DNA of 64,000 nucleotides, from the NCBI GenBank assembly GCA_963734295.1, contig CAVTGS010000023.1:1-64000 (forward strand), read 5' to 3'. This document shows, in pieces, positions 18,749 through 28,654 of this stretch. A program made the position numbers and the translations under genes. A model generated the notes under the pieces. It was not told where the DNA came from. It searched no databases and saw only the letters and a list, made by a program, of their open reading frames with translations. Position 1 is the stretch's first letter. The number at the start of each line of letters is the position of its first letter. Source of the stretch: JAEUMW01 sp963734295 (GTDB lineage Bacteria > Pseudomonadota > Gammaproteobacteria > Burkholderiales > JAEUMW01).

Positions 18749-20590
18749 TTAAAAAGTTGTCTTCAATGTGAGCGAGACCCAACCGCGATCTGCGAGGCCG
18801 GCAAAGGGTCCGGCGAAGGTGGTCGCGGCGCCGTTCGCTGCGGTATCGTTTTTGCCGTAATAACCGATGTAGGAAAGGTTAACGAAATACTTGTGGTAGA
18901 TCTCCGCGCCAAGCCCGGCGCTCCAGGTGCCAGCGTTCTTGTTGCCGCCAAAGAGCGTCGCCGCGGTGCCGCCCAGGCCCGCCGCCCACGTCAGCGGCAG
19001 CTTGAGGTCGACGCCGGGAAACACCTGGAACCAAGTCGGCGTGAAGTTGATCGCGAGGCCGGCGTACCACGAAGTCGGCTTGTCGACTCCGACGTAGCCG
19101 GCGCGGCCCCTGTACACCGCTTCGTTCTGCGTGACGCTCGAGACGTGCATCCAGGTGAGCTCCGTGAGCAGGTCGGCCGTGTCGAACAGCGCGGTCTTCG
19201 GAACGACGGCGATAGCGTTGAGGACCCCGTGCCAGGTGCTGCCCAGCGCACCGGGCGTGTCGCCGTCGGCCGGTATGGCCGTGGTTGCGATTGCGCCCGG
19301 TACGACGGCGGCCAGCGGCGCCGGCAGCGCCGCGACCGGGTCGCTCAACAGCGGCATGTTCTGCCGATAGGACACTTCGGCGCCCATGGAGACGCCGGCG
19401 ATCTGCTTCGCGAGGCTCACGCCGTAGATGTGGATGTCTTTGCCGTATGCGGTCTGGTACGTCCCGACCTTGCCGAAGTTTTGCAGTTCGCCGACGTTAG
19501 TCGCGGCCCGGTTGATGAGGCACGGCGTGGGCGAGGTCGGCGCGAGCGGTTGCCCGCCGACCGACTGGCACGCTTGCGGCGACGGAAGTGTCTGCACGCC
19601 CGGCGTCACGATGAGTTGCGGCAGGATGTCTGTCGCGTTGCGGTAGTAGAAGCCCAACGTGCCGTCGAGCGCCTCGGGGCTCCAGCGCGCGGCCAAACCG
19701 AAATCGCCGATGCTCGCGCTGTAACGCGACGGGGGGATCCCCTGCGTGTTCCAAAGCCGCTGATCGGGGCCCACGATGAGCGAATCGCCGCCGAAGTTGA
19801 GAAAATCGGTGCTCGAGAGATAGCTGCCCGATTCGGGCAGTCGCACCGCCTGCCAGTTGTAGAACCACTGCCCGGCGAGCACGAGGTCCTGCGCCGGTTG
19901 TGCCTGGATCGTCAGGCCGCCGCGCGGACGGAAGAACTCCTTCGCTTCGGTTCCCGGCGTGGCGAGGCCCTTCGCCAGGTCGACCGAATTTTGCGAGTAC
20001 GCGATGCCGTGGACGAGGCCGCCCAGAAACAGGCTTTCGCCCCAGTACACGGTGTGCTGTCCGGCCCTGATCTTGACCGGCACGCCACCAACGTCGAAGT
20101 TGGCGAACGCGAACGCGTCGAGCCATTCGCTCGATACACCCTTGGCATAGCGCGAAGTGTACGGACTCAGCTGCCCGGCGACGGGCACGCCGCTCACCAG
20201 CGTGTTCGCCGTCGCGGTGCTCGTGTCGTCGAGGCTGTTGTAGGCGGGATCCCACCACGCCGCGGCGCTCACGCGCCCGCCGAAGTTCTTCTGCCAGACC
20301 AGGTCGAGCTCGGTCAGCAGGTCGAAGCGGGTGGTGACGATCGAGTCGTTGCTGAAGTTGCGGTCGCCGTCGTCGGCGTTGGGGTTGCCGAGAATCGCCG
20401 AATCCTGGCCCTGCACGCGCCGGCCGAGGCTGTAGCGGATCGTGTTGTCCCACCGCATCTCGATGTCCGGGTTGCCGGTGTCGATCTCGAACGCCGCAGC
20501 GTCTCCGGCGATCGCGCTTATCGAAGCGAGCGCCGCGCTCAACGCGCGCCGGCGCCAACGGTTGCTCGTCCTCTCCTGATGTCGCTCCAC
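18749..20590 (-). CDS. DUF1302 outer-membrane beta-barrel protein
   Basis: About 613 residues, unbroken. GTG at 20590 is preferred over the ATG at 20620 because AGGGGAGGA lies seven bases upstream of the GTG and the product then opens with a basic region and a signal core (ALSAALASISAIAGDAAA). The mature chain starts FEIDTGNPDIEMRWDNTIRY, a DUF1302 signature, with FEFFRPRGG-like and GQHTVYWGES blocks. It is rich in alternating aromatic strands and ends in LTLKTTF, the C-terminal Phe of BAM-assembled barrels. It is probably the outer-membrane channel or receptor of the DUF1329/YCF48/MMPL module. Confidence 0.88.
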   Translation of the reverse strand: MERHQERTSNRWRRRALSAALASISAIAGDAAAFEIDTGNPDIEMRWDNTIRYSLGRRVQGQDSAILGNPNADDGDRNFSNDSIVTTRFDLLTELDLVWQKNFGGRVSAAAWWDPAYNSLDDTSTATANTLVSGVPVAGQLSPYTSRYAKGVSSEWLDAFAFANFDVGGVPVKIRAGQHTVYWGESLFLGGLVHGIAYSQNSVDLAKGLATPGTEAKEFFRPRGGLTIQAQPAQDLVLAGQWFYNWQAVRLPESGSYLSSTDFLNFGGDSLIVGPDQRLWNTQGIPPSRYSASIGDFGLAARWSPEALDGTLGFYYRNATDILPQLIVTPGVQTLPSPQACQSVGGQPLAPTSPTPCLINRAATNVGELQNFGKVGTYQTAYGKDIHIYGVSLAKQIAGVSMGAEVSYRQNMPLLSDPVAALPAPLAAVVPGAIATTAIPADGDTPGALGSTWHGVLNAIAVVPKTALFDTADLLTELTWMHVSSVTQNEAVYRGRAGYVGVDKPTSWYAGLAINFTPTWFQVFPGVDLKLPLTWAAGLGGTAATLFGGNKNAGTWSAGLGAEIYHKYFVNLSYIGYYGKNDTAANGAATTFAGPFAGLADRGWVSLTLKTTF

Positions 20591-20714
20591 GCTCCGGTCC
20601 TCCCCTGGATGGGCTTGCATTACCTGTCCGTCGTTACAGTCCCCACGGCGTGCACCTTAGCGAACCCCACACTGCTGCGCCCCCGGCAGAAGGAAGGGGT
20701 CTCGCAGGAATGCG

Positions 20715-21818
20715 CTAGTCGCTGCGCCGCAGAATTGCCACGGCCACCGCTGCGCCCGGTTCGCCGTTGTGCTGCAGGCCGATGCGCGCGCCGTGGACCT
20801 GGCGAGGGCCCGCCTCGCCGCGAAGCTGCCAAGCGAGCTCGCAGACCTGTGCGAGCCCTGTTGCGCCGGGCGCATTGCCCGTCGAGAGCTGCCCGCCCGA
20901 CGGCGAGACGACGACGGCGCCGCCGTAAGTGTTCGCGCCCGATCGGACGAACCGCTCGATGGCGTCCTCGGCGCAAAGCCCGAGCGCCACGCACGAGATC
21001 AATTCGTCGCCGACGCAGCAGTCTTGGACTTCGGCAACGTCGATGTCCCCCGGATCGACCCCGGCGCTCTGGTAGGCCCGTTCCGCGAGACGCCGCGTCG
21101 TGCTGCCGGCGAGACCGTCGCGCGCGTTGCGGCTGTCCGCGTTGGCGGAATCGTCGTTCTCTAGCGCCTGCGCCGCGAGCAGCACGTCGTCCCGCAATCT
21201 GTGCAACGCTGCGAAGCGCTGCGTGCAAAGGACGACCCCCGCAGCGCCGCAGCTCGCCCCGCTCACATAGGATCGGCGAACGCGCCCCGCGAGAAGCGGC
21301 GCCCCGAGTGCTTCCTCGAGCGACAGCGGATCGCGATGGAGAGCGTGCGGATTGCGCGCCCCGTGCGCGCGAGCCTTGACCGCGACGCGCGCGAACGTCT
21401 CGTCGCCGATTCCCATCCGCTCGGCCAACCAATCGAGCTGCTCGCCGCAAAGCCGCAGGAGCTCGGGCGCCAGACTGGCGGATTCGCTCGTTTCCTCGAA
21501 TCCGACGGCGAGCACGCACTGCGCTTCGCCGGAAAGCAGCGCCTGCCGCGCGTGGAACAGTGCGGCTGAGCCCGAAGCGGAGCCGTTGCTGACGTTCGAG
21601 ACTGGGATGCCGGTAAGGCCCGAGCGGGCGAACGCGCGTTCGCCCGTGGCCGAATCGCCGTGGAGGTGGCTTGCAACGGCCTGATCGACGAGCTCGACGT
21701 CGATGCCCGCGTCGGCGAGCGCGTTGCGGATGGCGCGTTCCGCCATGCCGCTTGCGTTCGAGCCGGTGGCCATGAACGGCACCATGCCCACGCCGGAAAC
21801 GACTACCCGCTCTGTCAT
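20715..21818 (-). CDS. Thiolase-fold lipid-transfer-like protein lacking the catalytic Cys
   Basis: A 367-residue thiolase-superfamily protein of the SCP-x/Ltp type: VVVSGVGMVPFMATGSNASG, SAALFHARQALLSGEAQCVL, QVCELAWQLRGEAGPRQV and ARIGLQHNGEPGAAV. Where thiolases have N-x-x-C-x-S-G, the sequence reads SNGSASGS, so the nucleophile is Ser80 (codon TCC). The usual GHP motif reads GNAPGATG, losing that His, while the later QHN is kept. It therefore probably does not do classical Claisen chemistry. Ltp2-like retro-aldolase or a CoA-ligand-binding role are alternatives, though no DUF35 partner is adjacent. It is the first gene after the LuxR regulator, followed 124 bases on by the DUF1302 gene. 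Confidence 0.82.
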   Translation of the reverse strand: MTERVVVSGVGMVPFMATGSNASGMAERAIRNALADAGIDVELVDQAVASHLHGDSATGERAFARSGLTGIPVSNVSNGSASGSAALFHARQALLSGEAQCVLAVGFEETSESASLAPELLRLCGEQLDWLAERMGIGDETFARVAVKARAHGARNPHALHRDPLSLEEALGAPLLAGRVRRSYVSGASCGAAGVVLCTQRFAALHRLRDDVLLAAQALENDDSANADSRNARDGLAGSTTRRLAERAYQSAGVDPGDIDVAEVQDCCVGDELISCVALGLCAEDAIERFVRSGANTYGGAVVVSPSGGQLSTGNAPGATGLAQVCELAWQLRGEAGPRQVHGARIGLQHNGEPGAAVAVAILRRSD

Positions 21819-21911
21819 GTGTTCCGTAATCCTCGATGTGCGCCGGCGGCGGAGGCAAGAGCCTCTCGATCTAACCGAATCGAGGCCAAGGTAGCGGCGG
21901 ATGAGCTTGCG

Positions 21912-21961
21912 CGCCCCCGCCGAGAAGGAGGGGGCGATCGGGGTCGGCGGGTTGCCCGCCG
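21912..21961 (-). terminator. Double hairpin after the LuxR regulator gene
   Basis: Two perfect seven-pair stems follow the stop codon: CGGCGGG/CCCGCCG (21945-21951 with 21955-21961, three-base loop) and CGCCCCC/GGGGGCG (21912-21918 with 21930-21936). There is no clear T run. It separates the regulator from the thiolase-like gene. Confidence 0.45.
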
Positions 21962-21964
21962 GGG

Positions 21965-24633
21965 TTACTGCACGATCTCTTCGGGCGCGACGAGCTGGAG
22001 CATTCGCGCACGCTGCACCGCGTGGCGGCGGCCGCCTACGTTCAGCTTGCCGAAGAGATTGCGCAAGTGCCACTTGACCGTCGTCGCTCCGACATCGAGC
22101 GCGCGGGCGATCTCCTTGTTCGAATAGTTGCGGGTAAGGAGCACCAGCACTTCGCGCTCTTTGGCCGTCAGCAGTCCGCTCTGCATAACATACGCGTGCG
22201 CCTCCGTCGGGCGGGCCAGGGCGGGCTTCGGAGCGATGGCTGGCTGCGCCACCCGCACGGCCTCGCGCACGTGCTCGGCGGCAAGCGGCCGCAGATCGCG
22301 CAGCAGCCGCGCGAGGCCGTTTGTTGCCACCGTATCCTCGAGCTCGCGGAGCAGCTGCTCGGCCGGTTGGCCGCGCATGCGCTCGGCAAGGCACTGCAGC
22401 ACCATCACGTCGAGGCGGCCACGCGTCCATCCGATGCTCTGGGAGCGAAGCAGTCCCGCCGCGAGCTCGCTCGCAGCGTCTGCGTCGCGCGCGCACAGTG
22501 CCGCGCGAATCTCGGCAACTCCGCATGTCCAGTCGATGATGCCGCTCACCCCGCGCTCGGCTTCGCGCCACGCGTCGCGCTGCTCGCGCAGCCGCGCGAT
22601 CGCCCGCGCGCAAGCGTCGGCGTGCTGCAGCGAGGCTTCCGCGCGCACCCGCTCGGCGAGGCTCCTCGCGATCATCCGCGGCTGCCGGCGCTGCACGCCG
22701 AGCGCGTACAGACCCTCCAGCAGATCGTAAGCGTGGCCCACCTCCCGGCGGTCGAGTGCGACGCGGGCGAGCGTCACATACGCGAGCGCGATCGCCTCGG
22801 GAACGGCGGTTCGCTCGATCACGTCCAGCCGATCGGCGAGCATGGCCTCGGCGGCCTCCGCCCTGGTCCTGCTCCCACAACGCAGCCGCCAACGCGGCCG
22901 CGAGCGAGGCACGCCGACGGGCTTCTGCGGCCGAAAGCGCTGCTCGCGTGCGCAAGCGCAGGCTCGAGGCAGCGCGCGGCGGTGATCGGTCGAGCATCGA
23001 GCAGATAGCTCAGGCCCACGAAGAACACGGCGTGATCGTTGGCGTAATCCTCGCGGCTGTCGGTCGCCGGCAGGCCCAACTTGGCCAGCTCCATCCGAGC
23101 GCCGACGCTGTCGCCGCGCGACAGCGCGAGAATCGCGCGCAGCACGGCGTTCGCTTCGCGCAAGATGAGCGTCCCGAACGGGTTGTCCTCGCCGACGAGT
23201 CTGCTCACCTCTGCCGCGGCAACAAGATCGTCCATATGGTGCGCCGCCGCACCGCGCACCTGAAGCGCCTCGTAGCGCAGCGCGGGATCGGCGTGCGGGC
23301 CGATCAGCAGGTCGGTCAGGGGAAGCGCCTCGCGCGCCTCGTGCGACATCGCGCGAATCCATGCAGCGACGAGGCGAAGCGCGGTCGTTGCCGAGCACGA
23401 TCGCCTCGGGGAGCCGCTCCAGCCAGCCGCGCGCGGTAACGACGCGGCCCGAGGTCGCCAGCCCGTAGAGCGCCTGTGCGATCCACCCGTAAGCCGTTTC
23501 GTTGCGTTCCGCAGCGAGCGCGTGATACGCGGCCCGTTCCAGCATTCCGGCCGCGTGCAGCCATTGCGCGGCTCGCCAGTGGATCGCCAAGCGATCGGCT
23601 TTCGGAAGCGCATCGAATCGGTGCAGCAGCGCCTCGCGGCATGTCGCGTGCAGATGGAGCCATTCGCTTCCCTCGACCGCCTGCAGCACCGGCGTGTCGT
23701 TGCGCAGTCGCTCGATCAGCGCGGCACAGTCGAGCCGCCCGGTAATCGCCGCACAGAGGTGCGGCTGCAGTTGCTCGAGCGGCGCGACCGCAGTGAGGAA
23801 CGCGACCTCCTCGCGATCGAGCCGCGGCAGGATCGCTTCGGCGAACAGGGTGTCCAGTCCCGACTCGCTCGCCGCGACGCGGCGCAGCGCTGCGACAGGG
23901 TCAGGGTTCTTTTCGACATCGATGAGCAGGAGCTGTAGTCCCATGGGCCAACCTTCGACGCGCTCATGCACACGTGTGGCCGTGTCGGCGTCGACGCGCT
24001 CGCCGCAGCGTGCTTGCAGCAGCGCGCGCGTCTCCTCGAGACGGAAGGTGAGGTCCGCGGCGTCGAACAACGCGAACTGGCCGTGAGCGGCGAGATCCGA
24101 CGTGGTGAACGGCAGCCGCCGGCGCGTGCCGACGATCAGATGAGCGTTCGGCGGAAGATTGAAGGCGAGATAGGGTACGAGCTCGGCGCCGACCGCCTCG
24201 GGCAACGCGTGCACGTCGTCGAGCACGAGCGCAGTCGGAGACGCGGCTTCGGCCACTTCGCCCAGCAGCGCGGCGATCGCTTCGCGAGGCTCGTGGCGCT
24301 GCGAAGTGTCTGCGCAACGGCGTGGGCCGGAGCGGGCCGCCCCAGCGCGGTGTACGTGCTGAGCAGCAGTGCCTCGACGAAGCGGCCGGCATCATCGTCC
24401 TCGCCCAGCGAGAGCCACGTCGCGCAAGCACCCGCGGCGAGCCACTCGCGTCGCAGACGCGCGAGCAGCGAAGTCTTGCCGTACCCTGCTGGCGCCTGCA
24501 CGCAGATGAGCGCGCACTCGCGCACCGACTGGAACTTGCGCACCAGCCGCTCCCGGCTCACGACCCACCGTCGGCTGCGCGGCGGCGCGATCTTGATCGC
24601 GAGCAGCGCTGCCTCCCCCTCTTTTTTCGACAT
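21965..24633 (-). CDS. MalT-like LuxR-family ATP-dependent transcriptional activator (three frame breaks)
   Basis: About 890 residues when breaks near 24290, 23385 and 22868 are bridged. The start MSKKEGEAALLAIKIAPP leads to Walker A APAGYGKTSLL (about residue 50) and Walker B ALVLDDVH, then a winged helix and a helical-repeat sensor region typical of MalT/AlkS-type STAND regulators. The C-terminal 65 residues are a LuxR helix-turn-helix: LTAKEREVLVLLTRNYSNKE then VKWHLRNLFGKLNV. Such proteins bind an inducer through the repeat domain and activate catabolic promoters. It sits inside the minus-strand cluster, so it most likely controls it and perhaps the plus-strand operon. Confidence 0.86.
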
Positions 24634-24820
24634 CGCCTTTGTGTCGGCTAGGGATCCCCATCCGCTAACTCCAAGATTAGCACGTTCGAACCAGGACTGG
24701 TGCCCCCCGAAGGCGCTTGGCGCAGAGCCGCGAGCGATGCATGATCGGCCCCCCGCTGGCTTCGCTCGCTGCCCCCGAGGGGCGTGTCAGTGGCCTCGGG
24801 CGGCCTACACCGCCGACGCG

Positions 24821-26645
24821 TCAAAATTCGGCGATCTTCTTGCCCAGGATCTGCTGCAAGGCAGCCGCCAGGGCGCCGGCAGGATTGTCGGCGGCGCCGT
24901 GCGAGCGCCAGCCGACGAAGCGGTCGGGGCGCACGAGTACCGCGCCGTTGCGGCTGATGCCCCGGTACTGCGCCCAGGCGAGCCGTGGATCGAAGAGGTC
25001 GCCGTCGAGCTCGCCGATGCGCACACAGTCGAGCGCCAACTGATTGGCGGCGGCGATCTGCTTTGTAGCAGCGCACCAGTCGGCGCCGTCCTCTCCGGCG
25101 ATCAACAGGAAACGCCCCGGCTCGACGAGATCCTTGAGCGGCCGGCGCACTCCATCCTCGTCGTCGATCCACGCATGCGGCAGCGGACTGCCCGGACGCG
25201 TGCTCGGCTCGTAAAGATGGATGGCGTCGATCGGCTGCGGCTCGGGCGAACCGTCGGGAACGACCGCCGCGGAGTCGTACCGGTAGCCGTACTCGACGTT
25301 GAGCTCGTTGCTCTCCATCGTCAGGCGCCGGATCGCGCGCAATGCCGTGCTGCGGTGCTCGGCGTCCTCGGGCTTGCCGCTCCAGATGCGCTTCATCTGC
25401 GCCCAGTTGGCTTCGATCCCTGCGCTTCGGATCCAGGCCGAAGGCCGGGCCGGTCTCCATGTGCGCCTTGGAGTTCTCGAGCGAGCGCTGGATGTTGCGG
25501 GCATCGGTCGGCCGGCGCTCGGGCTCGTAGGTGTCGAGCAGGCTCTCCCCCGCCTGGCCGGCGAGCACGGCGGCGAGCTTCCAGCAGAGGTTGTGCACGT
25601 CCTGGACCGCGCTGGTGAGGCCCAAGCCGCCGGTGGGCGGATGGCGATGCGCGGCGTCGCCGGCGATGAACACGCGGCCGACGCGGAACTTGTCGGCGAG
25701 CACGCCTTCGAGGGTCCACCGGGTGAGCTTGTGGATGGTGAGCGGGACGTTCTCGAGACCGAGGGCGAGTCGCATGTCGGCCTCCACCTTCTCGTCGCTG
25801 AGGCCGCGTAGCTCGTCGCCCTGGTAGGCGAGGTGGAAGACCCACTCTTCGCTGTCGGGGCCCCAGCGCGTCGGGCCCATCGGCACGAGCACCGCCATGC
25901 GGCCGATCGCCGGGCACCAGATCCAGCGGATCAGCACGTGCGGATCGCGCGCGATGTGCGACAGGTCCGCGCTGATGTGCACCGTGCCCGACTGCGCGAC
26001 CACGCCCAGGCCGCCGTGCTCGATGCCGACCTGCTTCGCGATCGTCCGGCCGCCGTCGCAGCCGATGAGGTACTTCGAGCGCACCGTGTACTCGGCTCCG
26101 TCGTCGAGATTGCGGATGCGCGAGGTCACGCCGTCGGCATCCTGCGCGAGCTCGATCAGCTCGTGGTGGAAGCGCACGCCTCCCGGATTCAACGCTTCGG
26201 CACGCGCCTTGAAGATCGGCTCCAGACGGATCTGCGGAAGGTTGGACGAACGGCACGGGCTCGCCGCCACCCAGTTGAGGTTGGTATAGCCGTCGCCCCA
26301 GGACTCGATCTGCGCGATGCGCCGCCCGAAGTCCGGATCGGGGCCGGCGAGCCCCGCGTACCAGCCCATCGCGCGCATGTTCTCGGCGGGCGTGCTCTTC
26401 TCGTAGATCTCCTCGGCGACACCGACGTCGGTGAGGATCTCCATCGTCTTCTGGTTCAGCACGTGCGCCTTCGGGAGGATCGACGTCGTCGGCAGCGCGC
26501 TCACGAGCAGATGCTCGACGCCGAGCTGCGACAGCAGCATCGACGCGGTGAGGCCGGCGCCGCCGCCGCCGACGATCAGCACGGGTACTTCGAGGTTCTT
26601 GGCGCCGGAGGGCGCGGAATGGCTTTGCGTCTGCGAGATCATCAT
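24821..26645 (-). CDS. FAD-dependent aromatic monooxygenase, TfdB/PheA-like (one frame break)
   Basis: About 608 residues after bridging a break near 25425. The N-terminal dinucleotide fold reads VLIVGGGGAGLTASMLLSQL. The GD motif is in YLIGCDGGR and VFIAGDAAHRHPPTGGLG, the latter the FAD-ribose site of class A flavin hydroxylases. A C-terminal thioredoxin-like domain ends LQQILGKKIAEF. Overall order and motifs are closest to phenol/2,4-dichlorophenol monooxygenases, which add an ortho hydroxyl using NADPH and O2, supplying catechols to extradiol dioxygenases. It is upstream of the LuxR gene on the same strand and diverges from the plus-strand ring-cleavage genes. Confidence 0.87.
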
Positions 26646-26750
26646 CGTCTCCTAGGTTGGACGGAGGTGACGATACCCAGTCCGCCCAATTGTTCGCACC
26701 CTCCGCCAGGGCGGGGTAGCGGCGGAATGGTGCAGGAGTTCGATGGGCCG

Positions 26751-26807
26751 AAACCCCTCCCATTTGGCGGGGGCGGCGCTTCGCGCAAGCGCATACGGTG
26801 CATGCGG
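26751..26807. repeat. Intergenic repeat, copy 1 of 3
   Basis: Shares with copies at 27931 and 29086 the order AACCCCTCCCA, TTGGCGGGGGCGGCG, GCAAGCGCATACGGTGC. The C-rich and G-rich halves can fold into an imperfect hairpin. This copy ends exactly where the acyl-CoA dehydrogenase relic begins. Confidence 0.75.
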
Positions 26808-27040
26808 TCGATCGGGGCGGCCGCGATGGCTCTGGAAATGACGGTGGAGCGATCGATCGAGCGAAAGGCGTTCGGCAAGCAACTCAGCCAGCACGGCATG
26901 CGCGAGAGCATCGCCAGATCGCTCATCGAAATCGATCAGGCCCGTCTGTCGTGCCGCTCGCCGGGGGCGGGCCTTGCGCATCGCCACGGCCCGGACGAGG
27001 TACACCTGGATTCGGTGGCACGGCACGAAGTCAAGGCAGG
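26796..27040 (+). pseudogene. Relic of an acyl-CoA dehydrogenase gene with internal deletion
   Basis: In one frame the sequence reads CMRSIGAAAMALEMTVERS, then KAFGKQLSQHGMRESIA and SLIEIDQARL, the flavin-side helices of acyl-CoA dehydrogenases. After a short junction it reads GPDEVHLDSVARHEVKA, the extreme C-terminus of the same family (normally RLADGPDEVHL). About 70-80 residues between these blocks are missing, as is everything before RSIG. The remaining piece cannot fold as an enzyme. It lies directly before the SDR gene, as intact homologues often do. Confidence 0.72.
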
Positions 27041-27142
27041 CACGCAGCGCCTCGGGTCCAGTGCGCCCTACCTCCTCCGCCCGAGTATCGGTAGAGCGCT
27101 GCGGGACGTGCACTCATTGCACCTTCAGAAGGAAGCATACCA

Positions 27143-27911
27143 ATGAAAGACAAGTTTTCCGTCGCCGGCAAGCTTGCTCTGGTGACCGGGGCGTCGAGCG
27201 GTATCGGCTTGCACCTGGCCAAGCTGCTGGCCGCCAATGGAGCGCAGGTCGGATTGGCCGCCAGGCGCGTCGATAAATTGCAGGCAGCCGTTGGCGAAAT
27301 CGAGGGAGCAGGCGGTCAGGCGACTTGCCATCGCGCTGGACGTCACCCGGCCGGAGACGATCCCCTGCGCATTCGACCAACTGGAACAGGCCTTTGGCGA
27401 CCGGGTCGAGATCCTGATCAACAACTCCGGGATCATCTACGTGCAGAAGTTCGTCGATCAGGAACTGGCGGAAGTCGAGCGGCTGTTCGATACCAACCTG
27501 AAGGGAGCCTTTCTCGTGGCCCAGGAAGCCGCGCGGCGGATGCGGGCGGCAGGTCGCGGCTCCATCATCAACATGGCATCTTCGGCAGGCCTTCGTGCCG
27601 GCGGATTGCTGTCGAGCTATTGCGCGAGCAAGGCAGGCTTGGTGCACTTGACCCATGTGATGGCACTGGAACTGGCCGGAAGAGGCGTGCGCGTGAATGC
27701 GCTCTGTCCCGGCAATATCGAGACCGACATGAAGCAGTCATTCGAGGATGCCGGCATCGACCAGACGGTACTCAAGCGCATCCCGCAGCGGCGTTACGGC
27801 CAGCCAGAAGACCTGGATGGGGCGACCCTGCTCCTGGTTTCCGATGCCGGACGTTACATCACCGGCGTGGCGTTGCCGGTGGACGGCGGCCAAATCCTGA
27901 GCTGGATGTAA
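27143..27911 (+). CDS. SDR family oxidoreductase (one frame break)
   Basis: About 255 residues once an extra A near 27325 is removed (GGQALAIALDVTRPE restored). The cofactor loop is TGASSGIGLHLAK, then NNSG (for NNAG), catalytic Ser in MASSAG and YCASK, and the end is YITGVALPVDGGQILSWM. The ATG has AAGGA nine bases upstream. Sequence style resembles fatty-acyl or hydroxyacyl-CoA dehydrogenases of beta-oxidation clusters. Placed between an acyl-CoA dehydrogenase relic and a repeat, it may be the survivor of a larger operon. Confidence 0.85.
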
Positions 27912-28339
27912 GGCAGCGGCTCGGCGGGCGAACCCCCTCCCAGTTGGCGCGGGCGGCGTTGCCCCAACCGCCTACGGTGCGTGCCTCGGATTTACATGCT
28001 CTCCAGCAATCCCGGTTCTCCTTCCAGCGTGAACACCACGATGCGGTCGTGCTCGCCATTCAACACCCTTCGGCCACGCTGGAAGGCGAACCGACGTGAC
28101 TGTCCTCGCGGATTTTCGCGGCGGCCGGGTGGTACGGCTTGGCGGCGAGTGGCGCCCCGGCAGACCCTCAGGGGAGACCTACTTGAACGTCATTCCCGGG
28201 CAGCGTTCGGCGGCCAGGCGAACACGCCCGCCCGGGAGCGAGATCGACAGCAAACGCCCCCATGCGAAGGAAGAGCTCAGATTTGCAGTTGCTCGAAGTG
28301 GCGCGCTCCTTGGACGCGTGCCCTTCGCCGAAGCCTGCA
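27912..28339. other. Intergenic stretch with a repeat copy and a possible gene tail
   Basis: Holds repeat copy 2 and, on the minus strand ending at 27992, a short frame reading RFAFQRGRRVLNGEHDRIV then VFTLEGEPGLLESM and a stop. That segment has protein-like composition, but no start, ribosome site or upstream continuation can be supported. The rest shows nothing recognisable. Confidence 0.45.
27931..27995. repeat. Intergenic repeat, copy 2 of 3
   Basis: Reads AACCCCCTCCCAGTTGGCG, then GGGCGGCGTTGCC, CAACCGCCTACGGTGCG and GATTTACAT. It matches copy 3 over about 65 bases, including the trailing GATT(T)ACAT. Confidence 0.78.
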
Positions 28340-28654
28340 TCAATGCCTCGGCATGACCGCCTGCGCTGCCTGCTCCCGTGTGTAGAAGGAATCACGAAGC
28401 ACGAAGCCGGAGACGACAGATTGTTTGACGGCTGCAACTCGGCCGCTGGCATGGCGCGCCAGAACGAGTTCCTCCGGCAATCCATCCAGAAGATGGACGG
28501 GGGCCGGCTGACCGTTCGCGAAGCGGGACGGGTAGACGATACCGGTATCCGCATCGAGAAACGCCGGCCGGAAACCCACGTTCTGGTTTTCCTGGCTGAT
28601 ACCGCCGGTTCCGCGAAAGACACAGTTTTCTTGCCTGAGAACTGCCTGATTCAT
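28340..28654 (-). CDS. Small conserved protein of unknown function
   Basis: 104 residues from the ATG at 28654, which has GAGGAG eight bases upstream; an earlier in-frame ATG at 28678 lacks one. The chain reads FRGTGGISQENQNVGFRPAF, DADTGIVYPSRFANGQPAP, HLLDGLPEELVLAR and SGFVLRDSFYTREQA. It has the feel of a compact beta protein found in proteobacteria with no assigned role. No signal peptide or membrane segment is present. It lies alone between repeat copies 2 and 3, opposite in strand to its neighbours. Confidence 0.68.
   Translation of the reverse strand: MNQAVLRQENCVFRGTGGISQENQNVGFRPAFLDADTGIVYPSRFANGQPAPVHLLDGLPEELVLARHASGRVAAVKQSVVSGFVLRDSFYTREQAAQAVMPRH

Noticed and set aside
18593..21379. 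A 928-codon open frame on the plus strand
   Set aside because: It lies antisense to the DUF1302 and thiolase-like genes, is Arg/Ala-rich, and has no motif; it is a GC-driven shadow.
11548..26645. A steroid-degradation (tes/hsa-type) cluster
   Set aside because: DUF1302/DUF1329/MMPL/YCF48 genes are shared with such clusters, but no ketosteroid dehydrogenase, KshA/KshB or other ring A/B hallmark is present.
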